64,000 nt of DNA from Oligoflexia bacterium (GCA_028277945.1 JANQFH010000008.1:259442-323441); one strand, 5' to 3'. Shown: positions 17,353 through 26,518, numbered from the stretch's first letter. Program-made: numbers and translations. Notes: a model not told the origin generated them from the sequence alone.

Positions 17353-17679
17353 ATGAGTCAGATCAAAGAGCTATCTCCAAGGGAATACGTTGATTCATGT
17401 GCCTCAGGCTTCAAGGCGCAACTAGTAGATGTACGTGAGGGGTTTGAGCGTAACATCTGTAAGCTTGAAGATGACCTGCACATCCCCATGGGCGAGATAC
17501 AGCAGCGGTTGCATGAGATGAATCGTGACAGCGCCATTGTCCTCTACTGCCGAAGTGGGTCACGCTCTCTAGCGGTAGGTCAGTTTTTGCTGAACCAGGG
17601 TTTTAGCGAGGTCTACAATCTAAAAGGAGGCATTCTTGCCTGGGCCGATGAGATCGATCCACAAATACAGCAGTACTAA
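17353..17679 (+). CDS. Rhodanese-domain sulfurtransferase-like protein
   Basis: The protein has 108 residues from the ATG at 17353, 1 nt after the RHS stop codon; an earlier TTG at 17341 would overlap the RHS gene. It is a single rhodanese domain with LVDVREGFERNICKLEDDLH, the active-site loop YCRSGSRS with its Cys, and the C-terminal NLKGGILAWADEID. These are the hallmarks of GlpE/PspE-like small sulfurtransferases that move sulfane sulfur from thiosulfate or persulfides to acceptors. No targeting signal is visible, so it is probably cytoplasmic. The lipoprotein gene overlaps its 3' end by 32 bp. Confidence 0.88.
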   Translation: MSQIKELSPREYVDSCASGFKAQLVDVREGFERNICKLEDDLHIPMGEIQQRLHEMNRDSAIVLYCRSGSRSLAVGQFLLNQGFSEVYNLKGGILAWADEIDPQIQQY

Positions 17680-18079
17680 GTATTTGTGGTTGTTAGCCGT
17701 GTTGTTAGTAACGCTAACCACCTGTACGTCGCGACAGGGTGGTGGTGGTTACTCCTTGACAGAGGCAGAACGTCAGGGAGAGAAGGGCGATGCCGAGCCC
17801 TTTAGTTGTACTGAACTGCTTCGCCTCTTTAATGAACAACTCGATGCCTCACAGGCGTGCACCAATGATGCCGAGTGTGCCTACTTTGATGTTTGCGCTG
17901 CAGGCTGTTGGCGACTTTACAATCGAAAGTTTCATGCACGGCTCCTGGAGTTGAGCAGGCCTTTAGAGCAGCCACGCTGCCGCGTTTTTCTGCCGATGTA
18001 CAAGTGTGATCTCAAGCCAGGAGAGCCTGTGTGTGATCAGGGGCGTTGCCAGTGGCAAAAAAGAGCAGCACAATCCTAA
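17648..18079 (+). CDS. Small Cys-rich lipoprotein
   Basis: From the ATG at 17648 the protein has 143 residues. A signal sequence ends in a lipobox-like LVTLTTC, predicting lipidation and membrane anchoring. The mature part has regularly spaced cysteines (CTNDAECAYFDVCAAGCW, then CRVFLPMYKCD and CDQGRCQW), the type of disulfide-rich module often seen in secreted proteins of Myxococcota and relatives. The start lies inside the rhodanese gene and the stop (18077-18079) leads directly into the Shine-Dalgarno of the methyltransferase gene, so the three genes look like one transcription unit. Function unknown. Confidence 0.75.
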   Translation: MRSIHKYSSTKYLWLLAVLLVTLTTCTSRQGGGGYSLTEAERQGEKGDAEPFSCTELLRLFNEQLDASQACTNDAECAYFDVCAAGCWRLYNRKFHARLLELSRPLEQPRCRVFLPMYKCDLKPGEPVCDQGRCQWQKRAAQS

Positions 18080-18092
18080 GGAGTTGTTAGAG

Positions 18093-18677
18093 GTGCAACC
18101 AAACTCCAAAGAGTGGTGGGAAGCCAGGTATGCCGAGACGGAGTGGCTCTATGGTAAGCAGCCGTCGCAGTTTGTCGTTGACAACGTTGAGCAGATAAAA
18201 CCGGGCAAGGTGCTCGATCTGGCCATGGGCGAGGGGCGCAATGCTGTCTATCTGGCGAGCAAGGGTTATGAGGTTGATGGGGTGGATTTTAGCGACACCG
18301 CTCTAAAGCGTGCGGAAAAGCTTGCAGCGGAAAGCGGAGTCAGCATCAAAGCGCAGAACAAAGATATCGATATGTTTTTGTTGCCGTTGATGACCTATGA
18401 GGCGGTGGTCATCACCGACTACAAGCCGAGTCTGCGTTTTTTTAAAGACATCAACCGCGGTCTCAAGCAGGGTGGGCTTATTCTCTTAGACGCCTTTACC
18501 GTAGAGCAGTTGCGCCGTGGTCAAGGGCCGAAGCCAGAGATGTTTGAGTGTTTCCAGCCCAACGAGGTGCTACACCATCTCAAAAACGTCCACGTGATCT
18601 TTTATCAAGAGCGGCCCTTGGAGAATGGTCAGATCCGCGTGCAGTGTTTGGCGAGAAAGACAACGCTAGTGGGTTGA
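18093..18677 (+). CDS. Class I SAM-dependent methyltransferase (TehB-like)
   Basis: I chose GTG 18093 because AAGGAG at 18078-18083 lies 9 nt upstream; the longer frame would overlap the lipoprotein gene. The protein has 194 residues. Motif I is VLDLAMGEGRNAVYLASKGY, typical of the TehB/Methyltransf_11 group, followed by VDGVDFSDTALKRAEKLA with the acidic ribose-binding residue, and GGLILLDAF as the post-motif strand. An upstream WWEARYAETEWLYGKQPSQF matches the lead-in of small thiol or tellurite methyltransferases. The acceptor is unknown. Clustering with a rhodanese makes a sulfur or metalloid substrate conceivable, but this is only inference. Confidence 0.88.
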   Translation: MQPNSKEWWEARYAETEWLYGKQPSQFVVDNVEQIKPGKVLDLAMGEGRNAVYLASKGYEVDGVDFSDTALKRAEKLAAESGVSIKAQNKDIDMFLLPLMTYEAVVITDYKPSLRFFKDINRGLKQGGLILLDAFTVEQLRRGQGPKPEMFECFQPNEVLHHLKNVHVIFYQERPLENGQIRVQCLARKTTLVG

Positions 18678-18696
18678 TTAACACCATTGCGCAGCG

Positions 18697-19608
18697 TTAT
18701 TCCTCTCCATCCTTGTCGTTCTTGTTGCCGAAACCGAAGAAGTTCATGATGCTTTCCTGAATGCCCTGTTGCAGCTGCGGCAAGATCGATTCCGGCGATT
18801 GCCGCTGCTGGCCACGCTGTTGTCCTAATCCAACTCCTGGCCAACCGTTTAGCAATGAACTTGGTCCTTGGCCCGTTTGCACGCCGCCTGGCGTAGCCGG
18901 GTGTTGCGGTAGTCTGCCTTGATGACGTCGTTGGTAAGGGGGGCGGTTGCGTAGATCGTTTCGATCGATATCATCCCGTCTGTCGAATTCATCCTCTTGG
19001 TTTTCCCGTGATTCAATCCATGGCTCGGCACAGACTCTACATTCAAGCAGCTCACCGGGTGAATCGGGTCTTCTCTGTAGATCCTCAACGCTTTCACGAA
19101 TTTTCGCGTAGATGGTGTAGCGGTAGCGCTCTTCATCATCAGGTAGTACTACATAATCCGTTGGCAGAGGCACATAGATCGCTTCGATTTCTAGTTGTCC
19201 ACCATCTTCTTTGGCAGAAACATCGGTCATCATGGTTTGGCTGGAAGAATCTTCGGCTGCATAAAATCCTTGCAAGTAACGTAGGTCTTCATCGGCAAGA
19301 TCAGCATTTGCACCCGCTCTGGAGATGAACTTAAGTGCTTTTTCCTCTTCATCGTTGATGTTATCAAGACACATCTCAAAGAGATCGCCATCCACATCTC
19401 GATATTGATCATTTAACGTAGCGGCTGCTTTTCTTTTGAGACGAAGATCCGGGGTATCGTTGTCACGAAAAGCCTTAAATTCATCGCGACAGAGGCTGCG
19501 CTCTTGTGCGAGTGCCTCAACCGTGAAGAGGGAGCAGACAAAGAGAGCACCACCTACCAGGCGTAGAACCAAGCGAGCTTTGTTCTCTATGGGTAGTGAT
19601 CTCTTCAT
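18697..19608 (-). CDS. Secreted protein of unknown function
   Basis: The protein has 303 residues. The N-terminus is a signal peptide (KARLVLRLVGGALFVCSLFT, cleaved near ALAQE). The mature region is acidic and helical at first (RDNDTPDLRLKRKAAATLND), with four cysteines. It then turns into a low-complexity, Arg/Pro/Gln-rich C-terminus (PPYQRRHQGRLPQHPATPGG, GLGQQRGQQRQSPES). No family is recognised. The gene converges with the methyltransferase gene, 19 bp away, and has a 373-bp gap upstream. A periplasmic or surface location is expected. Codon use looks like its neighbours. Confidence 0.7.
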   Translation of the reverse strand: MKRSLPIENKARLVLRLVGGALFVCSLFTVEALAQERSLCRDEFKAFRDNDTPDLRLKRKAAATLNDQYRDVDGDLFEMCLDNINDEEEKALKFISRAGANADLADEDLRYLQGFYAAEDSSSQTMMTDVSAKEDGGQLEIEAIYVPLPTDYVVLPDDEERYRYTIYAKIRESVEDLQRRPDSPGELLECRVCAEPWIESRENQEDEFDRRDDIDRNDLRNRPPYQRRHQGRLPQHPATPGGVQTGQGPSSLLNGWPGVGLGQQRGQQRQSPESILPQLQQGIQESIMNFFGFGNKNDKDGEE

Positions 19609-19981
19609 CGCGTCCTCTCTTTCTTGCCTTTCTTTACAGCAAACCCCGTGCCAAAAATTAACACAATAAAATCATATACTTATGAAGATAAAGGGTGTGA
19701 CCCGCGGCGCCCATGGGCGAGGCAAAATTGTCGCAACCACCCGTAACCTGTTAATATGTCGGCTGGGTGACCTGATAGGCGTATTATTTTACCCGCTTTC
19801 TTTAATTTTTTTACGCATTGTGATAGAGAAGGGGGCAGTAGGGGACTTTTAAAGCCTGAGTTCGATTACCGCTGTTGTAGCGTCGAATGTAGAGGCTCTC
19901 TATTAAGTTGACGTTCATTTAGATCTGCTGCACACGCTGTCATAACCCATACAGTTCCATAGGCCCCGCAAGGCAGACGTT
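19609..19981. other. 373-bp divergent intergenic region, no gene seen
   Basis: The region lies between two divergently transcribed secreted-protein genes, so it should hold both promoters. It is A+T-richer than its surroundings. A short hairpin-capable CGCCCATGGGCG is present near 19707. I could not identify a convincing promoter pair, riboswitch, tRNA or conserved small frame. Confidence 0.5.
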
Positions 19982-21943
19982 ATGCATCGAGGCAAATGTA
20001 TAGGGTGGCGGTTACAGATAATACTTTCATCCTGGTTTGTCGTCAGCGTTGTTTGTGTGACTATTTGTCAGGGGTTTGCAGGTTATGCTGAGACAGAATT
20101 TTATCCGCAGCTACCAGCCGACTTACTGCCCTTAACACCAACTTTTACCGTAGTGCCTGAACAGATAGATGACGACTTGGAGGCAAAAGAGCACTATGCT
20201 TTTCCTGTCGACTATCCACACTTAGAACACTACAGTCCTATTGAACACGGTTTTAGGGTTCCTATTCGTGTTAATCGTCTACCCACTGATCCACTCCTAG
20301 AGCATATCAAATGGCTTACGGTAATACCGCTAACAGAGCTCAACGACGAGACAGACGGCCCATTCTATGCAGACCTTTATCTATATGGAGAGTCGGGTGC
20401 TAGCATCGTCATTCGTGAGTTTGACTTTCGTAAGCTTATGCATCAGACGGTTCCTCAAGCCACCAACTGTATACAACAGCTGCATAGCTGGTTTGGTGAG
20501 TTTGAACGGCGTGAGCGCAGACTCCATGTAACATTGTCAAAAGGGAAGCATGGCAGTGGAGTGGGGAGTTGGATCTCTGGCATTGGTTCTTGGATGGGCA
20601 GTCTGTTTCGTGAAGAAGAAGGGATATCCAAACAGCAAAGAGAGCCTGCCATACCCTGGTATACCGTTGAGGTCACCGTTACCAATAACTGCCAGACAGC
20701 CGCAAATATTGAAATCGACATCGTTGCCTATCTCGAGAACTATGAGGGTGGCAGCAAAGAGTTGTCCGCGCATGCTGTTTTTCCGCCGATCTTTTTTGAT
20801 CAGGTGATGCGGGGATACTGCAATGCTTCCATTGGTAGCGCTGGTAATGGACTTCGCTACCCTGTTCATCTTGAAAACGGTAGTGTCGTCTATTTGCCCT
20901 TCAAACAGCTTGCGGGTGAAGAGCTGCATCAGGCATTTCCCTCTTGCTCCGTGCACGAACTAACTGAAGGTTTTGGTATGGACCCGAAACCATGGAGCTA
21001 TGCTATTACTGAGGTAAAGGTGTCACGTGACGAACCGATTACCCTCTTATATGGGTCTTTGAAGAAGCTGGCGATTTATCCGCCTCGCAGCAAATCTTTA
21101 GCATACTATTTTTGGGAGGATCTTGGCATCTCGCTACCGATTATTGAGCGGCCCGATTCTGAACACATTATTGTAAGAAGACCCAATTATAGCAGCTTGA
21201 ACCATGGACCGCTTGAATCTCGATATACAGAAGTACGTCTAGATCTACCCCTGGATTCTTACTTCTCTCCTGAGGAGATGCCTTGGTTTAGCGACCTCTG
21301 GACAGCAGCAGACGATAACTTTCGCATTCGCTATAGCCGTTTTACAGAGGATGGTATTTATCCGGCCAGCAAAGAGGCGTTTCACCCGCGTGATATGGGT
21401 GATGAACAGAAGTGGCAGCTTGATATGGAGCAGGCTTACCTCAACCGTTGGGGTGACCCTGAAAACATACGTGTCAAGCAGACAGCATATGGTCGTCTAC
21501 AACTCGAGCTCCTCGATCCTGATAGAGAAGTGAATTTGGTGGTTGGTAATCCCTATCCGCGTTATCGGTACATGATTCAACCAGATAGGTATCTAACCTT
21601 TGGTCCACGACACGGCGATGTAGCGGCTAAAGATCGTCTTTCCCACTCAAGCCATTTGCTTGGGCTGGCCACACAACAGCGTAGTATCACTTATTGGCAC
21701 GATCCCTATCAGCCGCATCCCTTTTTCGCCGTTCTCTTTGATGCCGTAGGCAAGGTCCTAAACCATCATTCGCTTGGCGTGGAGACGGTCTCTATTACTG
21801 CTTATCCGCATCCAGAAAGATCTAAAGAGGTTGTTTTGGCAGTGAGGCTGCTCTCCTATGAAGATATCATTACTTTAAGATTGCATTTGACCCGTCGAGA
21901 AAGCGTATCATCCCTATTTCACAGCGAACCGCAAGCGACATAG
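19982..21943 (+). CDS. Large secreted protein of unknown function
   Basis: The protein has 653 residues. A hydrophobic signal segment (LQIILSSWFVVSVVCVTICQ) is followed by a mature chain rich in Tyr, Pro and Glu. It looks beta-rich, with a Gly/Ser-rich tract near residue 200 (GSGVGSWISGIGSWMGSLF) that might be a membrane-active or flexible insert. No catalytic motif or known domain is recognised. It is the largest orphan in the window. The next gene, 132 bp downstream, is a CcmH-like biogenesis factor, but no heme motif is present here. Likely periplasmic or surface exposed. Confidence 0.7.
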   Translation: MHRGKCIGWRLQIILSSWFVVSVVCVTICQGFAGYAETEFYPQLPADLLPLTPTFTVVPEQIDDDLEAKEHYAFPVDYPHLEHYSPIEHGFRVPIRVNRLPTDPLLEHIKWLTVIPLTELNDETDGPFYADLYLYGESGASIVIREFDFRKLMHQTVPQATNCIQQLHSWFGEFERRERRLHVTLSKGKHGSGVGSWISGIGSWMGSLFREEEGISKQQREPAIPWYTVEVTVTNNCQTAANIEIDIVAYLENYEGGSKELSAHAVFPPIFFDQVMRGYCNASIGSAGNGLRYPVHLENGSVVYLPFKQLAGEELHQAFPSCSVHELTEGFGMDPKPWSYAITEVKVSRDEPITLLYGSLKKLAIYPPRSKSLAYYFWEDLGISLPIIERPDSEHIIVRRPNYSSLNHGPLESRYTEVRLDLPLDSYFSPEEMPWFSDLWTAADDNFRIRYSRFTEDGIYPASKEAFHPRDMGDEQKWQLDMEQAYLNRWGDPENIRVKQTAYGRLQLELLDPDREVNLVVGNPYPRYRYMIQPDRYLTFGPRHGDVAAKDRLSHSSHLLGLATQQRSITYWHDPYQPHPFFAVLFDAVGKVLNHHSLGVETVSITAYPHPERSKEVVLAVRLLSYEDIITLRLHLTRRESVSSLFHSEPQAT

Positions 21944-22045
21944 TCGGCAGCCAATTGGCTCAGGGTGCTATTAGACGCAGGTAAGATGGCTGCGGACGAC
22001 GGTGTTGGGTCTGCTCGATTTGAGTACGCAAATGAATATTGCAAT

Positions 22046-22067
22046 GCACTATCTGTTAGGATAGTGC
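22046..22067 (+). promoter_or_regulatory. Hairpin just upstream of the CcmH-like start codon
   Basis: An 8-bp perfect stem (GCACTATC/GATAGTGC) with a 6-nt loop ends 8 nt before the ATG at 22076. In mRNA it would sit across the expected ribosome-binding region and could damp translation, or it could be an operator on DNA. No strong Shine-Dalgarno is visible outside it. Confidence 0.4.
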
Positions 22068-22075
22068 TACTACTC

Positions 22076-22540
22076 ATGACTCGCTTTAGCCTGTTGTTGG
22101 GTTATGTCGTTATCAGCTGCACCATGGCAAATGCCTTGCGGGCCGAGCAGAGTACTGTTGAACGGCAAGCAAAAGCGCTTGAGAAAGAAGTTGTCGCTCC
22201 CTGCTGTTGGACCAACCCAATTAGCGAACACTACTCCGAGTCCGCTTATCAGCTGCGGCGCAAGATCCGCCATCTGCTGGGTGAAGGTAATAGCCCGGCG
22301 GTAGTCAAGCAGCTGCTTGTGGATGAGTATGGTGAGCGTATCTTGGCAAGGCCACGGGCTATCGGCTTTACCTTGCTCGTCTGGGTGGTCCCACCGCTTG
22401 GCTTGCTTGTTGCGGTTTTTCTGGTAGGTGGGTATTTACGTTCGCGACTGGAGAGAGGGGAGTCGTTACCGCGGGCACCTGAAGATAAGGAGCGCCAAGT
22501 GGTTGAAGCTGAGCTGAAGAAGTTTGACCGTATTGCCTGA
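22076..22540 (+). CDS. CcmH/NrfF-family cytochrome c biogenesis protein, CC-motif variant
   Basis: From the ATG at 22076 the protein has 154 residues with a signal anchor (FSLLLGYVVISCTMANALRA). The CcmH core follows: APCCWTNPISEHYSESAYQL, LRRKIRHLLGEG, VVKQLLVDEYGERILARP, and a C-terminal membrane helix (LLVWVVPPLGLLVAVFLVGG). In standard CcmH the redox motif is RCxxCQ; here adjacent cysteines (PCCW) replace CxxC, a variant also seen in some Acidobacteria-type proteins. CcmH keeps apocytochrome c thiols reduced for heme attachment at the outer face of the inner membrane. No other ccm gene is nearby. A CxxCH-bearing secreted protein lies at 26.6 kb. Confidence 0.82.
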   Translation: MTRFSLLLGYVVISCTMANALRAEQSTVERQAKALEKEVVAPCCWTNPISEHYSESAYQLRRKIRHLLGEGNSPAVVKQLLVDEYGERILARPRAIGFTLLVWVVPPLGLLVAVFLVGGYLRSRLERGESLPRAPEDKERQVVEAELKKFDRIA

Positions 22541-22557
22541 ATGAGGGTGGATGACGC

Positions 22558-23556
22558 ATGATCATTGGTTTGGTGGGTAAGAACAGCGCTGGCAAAGGTG
22601 AGGTGGCAAAATTCTTACAAGACCTCGCTTATAGCTATTTGTCATTATCTGATGTGATCCGCGCTGAGCTTAAGAAGCGTAAGCTGGAGGTTACGCGTGA
22701 TCAGCTGATTGCGATGGGGCGACAGTTGCGCAAGCAGGGTGGTGATGGCGTGCTTGCTGAGGAGGTACGTAACCAGCTTAAGAGCGATCAAAACTACGTC
22801 ATTGATTCCATTCGCAATCCAGCCGAAGTAGCGTGTTTGCGCCAAGAGCCAGACTTTTTTCTAGTGGCGGTGGCAGCAGAATCGCAGCTACGATTTGAGA
22901 GGATGCGCGCTCGTGGGCGTGAGAACGATCCAGCGACTTTGGATCAATTTCTTGCGGTTGAAGCGCGCGAATCCGATGATGGCGATTCCTCAGCACAGCA
23001 AGTGGCGCAGACAGAGAAGCTAGCTGATTACACTCTAGACAACAACGGTAGCCTCGAGAAGTTGCACGAGCAGGTGCGTAAACTACTGCAAGAGGTTACA
23101 AAAAAAAACTCTAGACCAGACTGGGATCAATACTTCATGGATATTGCTCGTGCTGCAACTCGTCGCAGTAACTGCAGCAAGCGGCGGGTGGCAGCTGTAC
23201 TAGTTAAAGATCGACGCATCATCTCTACAGGTTACAACGGTACACCGCGCGGTGTACGCAATTGCAATGAGGGTGGTTGTCCGCGTTGCTTTAGCTTCCA
23301 ACCCTCGGGAAAAAATCTTTCGGAGTGTATCTGTTCGCACGCCGAAGAAAACGCCATCGTACAGGCAGCTTATCACGGTGTTTCTGTAGCCGCCGCAACC
23401 TTGTACACGACCTTTTCTCCCTGCCTACTCTGCACCAAGATGATTCTCAACAGTGGCATCGAGGAGGTAGTCTACTCTAAGGCATACACGCTGGATGAAA
23501 CCTCGTTGGAGTTGCTACGCGAGGCTGGCGTCCATGTTCGCCAAATCGACGACTAA
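22558..23556 (+). CDS. P-loop kinase-like / deoxycytidylate deaminase fusion protein
   Basis: The protein has 332 residues. The N-terminal ~180 form a nucleotide-kinase-like domain with P-loop GLVGKNSAGKGEV (4-16) and a dephospho-CoA-kinase-like VIDSIRNPAEVACL. The C-terminal domain is a cytidine/dCMP deaminase with HAEEN (261-265) and PCLLC (288-292) as zinc-site motifs, plus extra Cys residues (GYNGTPRGVRNCNEGGCPRC) as in ComEB/DCD-type enzymes. Yeast Dcd1 has a similar layout and makes dUMP from dCMP. Phage-defence dCTP deaminases (DcdV/AvcD) also pair a P-loop domain with a deaminase but are larger. The metabolic role is more likely. The start ATG is 18 nt after the CcmH-like stop. Confidence 0.88.
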   Translation: MIIGLVGKNSAGKGEVAKFLQDLAYSYLSLSDVIRAELKKRKLEVTRDQLIAMGRQLRKQGGDGVLAEEVRNQLKSDQNYVIDSIRNPAEVACLRQEPDFFLVAVAAESQLRFERMRARGRENDPATLDQFLAVEARESDDGDSSAQQVAQTEKLADYTLDNNGSLEKLHEQVRKLLQEVTKKNSRPDWDQYFMDIARAATRRSNCSKRRVAAVLVKDRRIISTGYNGTPRGVRNCNEGGCPRCFSFQPSGKNLSECICSHAEENAIVQAAYHGVSVAAATLYTTFSPCLLCTKMILNSGIEEVVYSKAYTLDETSLELLREAGVHVRQIDD

Positions 23557-23581
23557 AACCCGTTTATTTCCAGTGAGGTTG

Positions 23582-25084
23582 TCAATAGGACAAGATCCAG
23601 TTGGCTAAGAGCTGATCTTGAGTTTTGCGTGCTCTTTTGATCCAAGCGGTTGCGTCTTGGTCTAAATCTTTTTTCTGAGCCATGGTACTCGCGTCATACC
23701 GTGTTCGTCGTTCGATATCCGTCATAAAGAGCACAAAGAGCAGCTCTCGATGCGATCCTGAGTAGAGACTTCCTGCAAGAGCCGATGCATAGTAGATCGT
23801 CCCCGTCTTTGCCCAGACATGAAAAGCAACCTCCGGCGTTTTCATCCTCCGTTTAAGCGAGCCCTTCCACCCTGCAATGGGCAGGAGGGAGAGATAAGAA
23901 CGATCCAGCTTAAGATCTCGATCGGCAAATTTTAGTATCTCCAGCATCTGATTAGGAGAGATGCGGTTAGAAACGGTTAATCCCGAGCCGTTTTCTAAGT
24001 GAAATCCAGACCAGTCAACAGTGGGAATCTTTTTTGCCAACCAATGCCTCACAGTGTGCGCCGCTTCCGGTAAACCAGAAACGTCGTTGCGAAGTTTCTT
24101 AGCAGTGGCTAGCAAAACAAGCTCTGCCATTAGGTTGTTACTACTCTTAAGAATCTCTGCAACAATGTTTAACAGCGGCTTACTCTCAATGGTATATATC
24201 GGTAAGGTATTCCCCGCATCTGTTGTCGGTCGTGGTGAAGGCAGCGAGATGCCGCGCATGCGGCCAAAGTCGGCAAACAGCTCAGCAGTAAAACTCCCGG
24301 GCCGCTTCACCGGCAGGCGTTCCGATCCATCTTTTTGCACGGTAGGTAAGAGAAGCCAGCGGTCGAATGCTGCGTTTCTCTCATACAAGAAGTTGCCATG
24401 CTCTGGTTCAACGTCGGCGGCAAGTCCAAGACGCAAAGAGGGAAGCTGCGGAATGGAAAAGACTTCCATCGTTCCCCGCTTATCTGTTTTGCTCCACGCT
24501 ATGTAAAAGCGGTTTGAGTCTAGGGATAGAGCGCCTAGCCCTGGGTTGTAGGCGGTGTCGTTACCAAACTGGGTGTCGATGGCTTCTTGGCCAGCAAATA
24601 GGCTGTCGTCGAAAAAGAGATTGCCAACCACCTTCTGGATGCCGTTCTCTTTTAGCTTCTCTACCATAACCATAAGGTCTGCGGCTGTAAGCGTGGGATC
24701 CCCTCCACCTCTCAAAAACAGATCTCCTAAGAGCAGACCATCCTTGATGCTGCCACTGTAAGCTAGAGAAGTCTTAAAGCGGTAGTCAGCTCCAAGCACT
24801 TTGAGTGCTGCCAACGTGATAATGATTTTAGTAACAGAGGCAGGAATAAAGAGTTGATCCGCATTGTGGACTTTAACAACTCTGTTGTGTTCCCTATCGT
24901 AAAGCACAAAACCCAAATGATGTGGGTCTATCTCATGTGTCGATAGAATCTCTTCTTCGCCAAGGATCTCTCCAGGAGTTTCATAAGTTTTTATGGCAAT
25001 AATAGTCTGTGGACGGCGGTGACACGCGATCAGGAGCAAGAGAGAAACACTAAAGAGAGTGAGAAGAAAGACAAGCCGTCTCAT
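23582..25084 (-). CDS. dacB: D-alanyl-D-alanine carboxypeptidase/endopeptidase, PBP4 (S13) family
   Basis: The protein has 500 residues. The N-terminus (FLLTLFSVSLLLLIACHRRP) is a signal peptide with a lipobox-like LLIAC, so it may be a lipoprotein. All three penicillin-binding motifs are visible: SxxK as SVTK (83-86), SxN as SSNNLMAE, and KTG in WAKTGTIYYASAL. The inserted domain between the first two motifs is typical of class C type-4 PBPs, for example GDLFLRGGGDPTLTAADL. These enzymes trim or cleave peptidoglycan cross-links in the periplasm. The gene is followed 6 bp upstream by the GltD-like gene on the same strand, so the two could share a transcript although the functions look unrelated. 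Confidence 0.93.
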   Translation of the reverse strand: MRRLVFLLTLFSVSLLLLIACHRRPQTIIAIKTYETPGEILGEEEILSTHEIDPHHLGFVLYDREHNRVVKVHNADQLFIPASVTKIIITLAALKVLGADYRFKTSLAYSGSIKDGLLLGDLFLRGGGDPTLTAADLMVMVEKLKENGIQKVVGNLFFDDSLFAGQEAIDTQFGNDTAYNPGLGALSLDSNRFYIAWSKTDKRGTMEVFSIPQLPSLRLGLAADVEPEHGNFLYERNAAFDRWLLLPTVQKDGSERLPVKRPGSFTAELFADFGRMRGISLPSPRPTTDAGNTLPIYTIESKPLLNIVAEILKSSNNLMAELVLLATAKKLRNDVSGLPEAAHTVRHWLAKKIPTVDWSGFHLENGSGLTVSNRISPNQMLEILKFADRDLKLDRSYLSLLPIAGWKGSLKRRMKTPEVAFHVWAKTGTIYYASALAGSLYSGSHRELLFVLFMTDIERRTRYDASTMAQKKDLDQDATAWIKRARKTQDQLLANWILSY

Positions 25085-25090
25085 CTACTG

Positions 25091-26518
25091 TCATTTCTCC
25101 TTCGGGTGCAGGTAGCGGTCGATGCCGCCAGCGGCCTTACGGCCATCAGCCATTGCCGTGACAATGAGATCAGCGCCGCGAACGTTGTCGCCACCGGCAA
25201 AGACCCCTGGCCATGAGGTCATAAAGTTTTCATCCACCTTGAGTCCTTGCCAACTGCTGGTCTCTAGCTGACGGTCGCCTTTGCCGGTAATCGAGGTGGG
25301 ATCAAAGCCAAAGGCGATGATGGCAAAGTTGCTGCGGATGGTAAACTCGGAATTTGCCATCGGCAGTGGTCGTCTCCTGCCTTCGTCATCAGGTTCGCCC
25401 AGCTGCATCTTTTGACAGGTGATACTCTGCAGTTTTCCTTGGCTATCGGCTTGAAAGCGCAGTGGCTGTGTGTAAAAGAGGAACTTCACGCCTTCCTCTT
25501 TTGCCGCCTTAATCTCACGACGAGATCCTGGCATGTTTTCTTCGTCACGACGGTAGACGCAGGTCACAGACTTTGCCTGTAGGCGTGCGGAGGTGCGCAC
25601 ACAGTCCATGGCAGTGTCGCCACCACCGAGTACGACAACCTCTTTGCCTTGCAGGTTGAGGCGTGGTGTTTGCTGGCTATCAATGTAGGGTTCTCTGAGG
25701 TTGTTGCGGATGAGAAAGGGGATGGCCTCGTAGATGCCCTCGATGTCATCGCCAGGCAGGCCAGGGACTTTGGGTTGCATAGCACCGTGACCGAGGTAGA
25801 TGGCGGCAAAACCTTGGTTGAAGAGGTCGGTTAGGGTGATGTCTTTACCAATGCGTCTGTTACAGACAAACTTGACCCCAAGGTTACGGATAAAGCCAAT
25901 ACGTCTCTCCACCACCTCTTTTTCGAGCTTAAAGCCAGGGATGCCGTAGATCAGTAGACCTCCTGGCTCTTTGTAGGCATCAAAGACCGTCACAGCGTAG
26001 CCCCGCTGGGCCAACTCTTCAGCACAGGCCAGTCCTGCGGGGCCGGCACCCACTACAGCAACCTTTTCGCTGTGTTGGGGTCGCTCGGGATTGAGCTCTG
26101 GTCGATAACCATTGGCAAAGGCCCATTCGTTGATGAAGGCCTCAATCGCACCGATCGGTACAGGATCACCCTTAATGCCGATGACACAGTCCTTTTCACA
26201 GAGACGGTCTTGGGGGCAGATACGTCCGCAAATCTCAGGAAGGTTACTGGTCTCATGGCTCAGCTTGGCAGCATCCATGAACTTGCCATCCGCACAGAGC
26301 TCCAACCACTGCGGGATGTGGTTCTCTGCTGGGCAGGCAACCACGCAAGGTTCGTGTTTGCAGAGGATGCAGCGGTTGGCCTGTTCAATGGCTCTCTCTG
26401 CATCCAAGAGAGCGTAGATCTCACGAAAGTCGCCAATCCGCTCCTTAGCAGGCCGAGTTACCGGGTCCTGGCGAGGCAGTTTGAGGCGATCGCGCTTAGG
26501 GATCATCGACGCCACCAT
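25091..26518 (-). CDS. gltD: GltD-type NADPH-dependent oxidoreductase (glutamate synthase small-subunit family)
   Basis: The protein has 475 residues, the family length. The N-terminal Fe-S cluster region has CILCKHEPCVVACP and ICGRICPQDRLCEKDC. FAD binding is indicated by VAVVGAGPAGLACAEELAQR and NADPH binding by VVVLGGGDTAMDCVRTSARL. The C-terminal VFAGGDNVRGADLIVTAMAD is the second FAD contact. The family includes glutamate synthase small subunits and stand-alone electron-bifurcating or sulfide-dehydrogenase-like enzymes. No large GOGAT subunit is in the window, so the acceptor partner is open. The ATG at 26518 was taken; ATG 26506 is an alternative. Confidence 0.9.
   Translation of the reverse strand: MVASMIPKRDRLKLPRQDPVTRPAKERIGDFREIYALLDAERAIEQANRCILCKHEPCVVACPAENHIPQWLELCADGKFMDAAKLSHETSNLPEICGRICPQDRLCEKDCVIGIKGDPVPIGAIEAFINEWAFANGYRPELNPERPQHSEKVAVVGAGPAGLACAEELAQRGYAVTVFDAYKEPGGLLIYGIPGFKLEKEVVERRIGFIRNLGVKFVCNRRIGKDITLTDLFNQGFAAIYLGHGAMQPKVPGLPGDDIEGIYEAIPFLIRNNLREPYIDSQQTPRLNLQGKEVVVLGGGDTAMDCVRTSARLQAKSVTCVYRRDEENMPGSRREIKAAKEEGVKFLFYTQPLRFQADSQGKLQSITCQKMQLGEPDDEGRRRPLPMANSEFTIRSNFAIIAFGFDPTSITGKGDRQLETSSWQGLKVDENFMTSWPGVFAGGDNVRGADLIVTAMADGRKAAGGIDRYLHPKEK

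Noticed and set aside
19681-19800. Possible structured RNA or riboswitch upstream of the secreted orphan
   Set aside because: Short complementary stretches exist, but no known riboswitch core could be matched and the position is between divergent genes.
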